A stretch of 44,707 bases of DNA from a virus, in IMG/VR virus record IMGVR_UViG_3300043410_000599, positions 1 to 44,707 of that record; one strand, 5' to 3'. How positions within the stretch are numbered: position 1 is the stretch's first letter; each line of letters opens with the position of its first letter. The translations under genes and the position numbers were made by a program. Below the pieces are notes generated by a model. That model was not told the DNA's origin and made no database searches. It worked only from the letters and a program-made list of their open reading frames with translations. Shown in pieces: positions 43,680 through 44,707 of this stretch.

Positions 43680-43774
43680 ATCAGGATAGTTAAATAGGGA
43701 TAAATCGGACATTCTGTAAAAGATCACCCCTTCATAAACGGCGTGTCGATTTGACAAAACCAGATCGGCGGGAC

Positions 43775-43788
43775 GTCGCAAATTTTGC
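43775..43788. promoter_or_regulatory. perfect 13-bp palindrome, operator candidate
   Basis: CGCAAATTTTGCG lies in the 258-bp gap between leftward genes, 100 bp upstream of the DUF932 promoter. A repressor site is possible. Confidence 0.35.
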
Positions 43789-43800
43789 GGGGAAATAAGT

Positions 43801-43826
43801 GAGCAGTTTACATGGCCATGCTCAGG
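43801..43826 (-). ncRNA. hairpin element copy 4
   Basis: Reverse strand CCTGAGCA, 13-nt loop TGGCCATGTAAAC, TGCTC. Preceded by another hairpin (ACCAG/CTGGGT). Located in the gap after the gene at 43873, away from any tRNA. Confidence 0.5.
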
Positions 43827-43872
43827 GCCCTTACCCAGTTTTTAGACATCTGGTAGGTCCATTCATAGCCCC

Positions 43873-44301
43873 CTATGAAATATTATCTGACGCTTGCAAT
43901 GACTGCACATCAACTGTGAAATCATCAATTGAATAATCAAATGAGTCTGCACTGAAGTCAAGTGAGTTGGCCACATCGTCTGCGTCAACATCGAATGGGA
44001 CCTCTAGTTCGATTTCAAAGTCAACAGTTGCAGTGACGGTTACTGTCTTTGTAAGTTCGAAGTCGCAAATCTCTGCAAGAGACTGTGCAACATTCTCGCT
44101 AATATCATTATCACGCAATGCCTCTATTACGTATTCTTTAACTGTATTAATAAGGTTCTGGCGTTCGGCCTTAACGGTGAATGCATATGAAGAATTCTTA
44201 GAGACCTCATCTTGCAGGCGTGTGATGTACTCATCCTTTTTCTCAATGAGTTCAAGTAGTGCAGTTGCTTGGCGCTCTAGATATTCTACTGTTGCTGACA
44301 T
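43873..44301 (-). CDS. conserved hypothetical coiled-coil protein, 142 aa
   Basis: N-terminal coiled coil (YLERQATALLELIEKKDEYI) followed by an acidic, beta-rich domain (TVTVTATVDFEIELEVPFDV). Leader ends GAAAGAGGTAGCCCCC before ATG. The layout is shared by hypotheticals next to DUF932 genes in actinophages, from memory. Function unknown. Confidence 0.75.
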   Translation of the reverse strand: MSATVEYLERQATALLELIEKKDEYITRLQDEVSKNSSYAFTVKAERQNLINTVKEYVIEALRDNDISENVAQSLAEICDFELTKTVTVTATVDFEIELEVPFDVDADDVANSLDFSADSFDYSIDDFTVDVQSLQASDNIS

Positions 44302-44334
44302 GGGGGCTACCTCTTTCGTTTGTTGTTTATATTA

Positions 44335-44364
44335 ATTATACTCGTGGGCACTGACAAAAGTCAA
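44335..44364 (-). promoter_or_regulatory. promoter TTGACT-N18-TATAAT
   Basis: Reverse strand -35 at 44359-44364, -10 at 44335-44340, starting just after the tRNA-Trp 3' end. Confidence 0.85.
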
Positions 44365-44371
44365 GTCCTAG

Positions 44372-44442
44372 CATACCCCCAAGGATTTGAACCTTGACCA
44401 ACGACTTTGGAGATCGTGGTGCTACCGTTACACTAGGGATAT
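44372..44442 (-). tRNA. tRNA-Trp (CCA), copy 2
   Basis: Acceptor ATATCCC/GGGGTAT, anticodon stem ACGAT/GTCGT with loop CTCCAAA, T-arm CAAGG-TTCAAAT-CCTTG, G73. Only the anticodon loop is shared with copy 1; stems differ, so it is not a recent duplicate. Confidence 0.93.
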
Positions 44443-44445
44443 AGA

Positions 44446-44469
44446 GAGCAGTTTTACAACTTGCTCAGG
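44446..44469 (-). ncRNA. hairpin element copy 5, before tRNA-Trp
   Basis: Reverse strand CCTGAGCA, loop AGTTGTAAAAC, TGCTC; 3 nt before the tRNA 5' end. Strongest match to the consensus with the Asp leader copy. Confidence 0.55.
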
Positions 44470-44474
44470 TTAGT

Positions 44475-44519
44475 TTGGGGGAGAGGTTTGAACTAGGTAT
44501 TGCTACCTCTCTCCCCCAA
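44475..44519 (-). terminator. 12-bp hairpin after the last gene
   Basis: TTGGGGGAGAGG pairs with CCTCTC(TC)CCCCAA across a 19-nt loop. No U-tract follows on the reverse strand. It may terminate weakly or protect the 3' end before tRNA-Trp. Confidence 0.45.
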
Positions 44520-44525
44520 TTCTAA

Positions 44526-44707
44526 TTAGAGGTACTGCGCTACCTGCTTGAAAGTTGAGGCATTTACAAACTCCTCATCAGTCATCTTGAGAATACGAAT
44601 TGCGTTCTCAATCTCTTGCGCTTCATATCGTGCAAGTTCTTGTTCAAGTTCCATTGAAGGCTTCTCAGGAAGTTTAACCAAACCAGCAGGAAGTGTAATA
44701 GTTACAT
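44526..44707 (-). CDS. partial hypothetical protein, 5' end beyond window
   Basis: Frame open to the edge, reading ...VTITLPAGLVKLPEKPSMEL then EQELARYEAQEIENAIRIL and ending FKQVAQYL. About 60 residues seen, helical and acidic. No family recognised. Confidence 0.65.
   Translation of the reverse strand, partial: VTITLPAGLVKLPEKPSMELEQELARYEAQEIENAIRILKMTDEEFVNASTFKQVAQYL

Overview
The window looks like part of a large, AT-rich, double-stranded DNA tailed-phage genome. Terminase subunits, an endolysin with holin-like neighbours, a collagen-type tail fibre, 12 tRNA genes and long runs of tightly overlapping small genes all point to a phage. Several genes suggest an actinobacterial host: a WhiB-like regulator, a DUF7455 protein and an FmdB-type zinc ribbon. 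The low GC content and the many leaderless genes would fit a freshwater low-GC actinobacterium, but that host is inferred. No integrase, attachment site, portal or major capsid gene was recognised here.

Layout. (1) 1-9.6 kb, rightward: replication and recombination (5'-truncated DnaE polymerase, MazG-like pyrophosphohydrolase, RecA/UvsX recombinase, Hjc-like resolvase, Cas4/RecB-like nuclease, RuvC-like resolvase), then DUF3310 and both terminase subunits. (2) 9.6-16.3 kb: an unusual exported-protein block with an Ala-rich signal-peptide protein, a PA14/coiled-coil protein with no ATG/GTG/TTG start ahead of its signal peptide, two small membrane proteins, a DUF885 metallopeptidase-like protein and a secreted subtilisin-like protease. 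(3) 16.3-25.5 kb: a leftward 2OG-Fe(II) oxygenase, then a rightward run with CHAP/PG-binding endolysin, DUF2061, FmdB, DUF7455, nuclease, thioredoxin, WhiB, a holin candidate, Hsp20, tail-fibre genes and Dps. (4) 25.5-26.8 kb, leftward: ten tRNA genes with two unexplained structured non-coding segments between them. (5) 26.8-37.9 kb, leftward: many small, often Cys-rich proteins around a PduO-type cobalamin adenosyltransferase, an SPFH protein and RtcB RNA ligase. (6) 38.0-39.1 kb: a non-coding, AT-rich region with three perfect DnaA boxes and 26-bp direct repeats, a replication-origin candidate. (7) 39.1-44.7 kb, leftward: acidic hypothetical proteins, a DUF932 protein and tRNAs for Asp and Trp.

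How it works together. The left genes copy, recombine and package DNA. The middle genes modify or cross the host envelope and build tail parts. The tRNA/RtcB/SPFH/adenosyltransferase block probably maintains host translation and metabolism during infection.

Regulation is readable in the DNA. Promoters are sigma-70-like with 17-18 bp spacers, or extended -10 (TGn) boxes. In at least 15 genes the ATG lies 6-7 nt after the -10 hexamer, so those mRNAs should be leaderless. A recurrent short hairpin (consensus CCTGAGCA, 11-nt loop ending TAAAAC, then TGCTC) occurs five times in non-coding positions, twice directly before tRNA genes, with a compensatory base change. It is the best candidate here for an undescribed RNA element.
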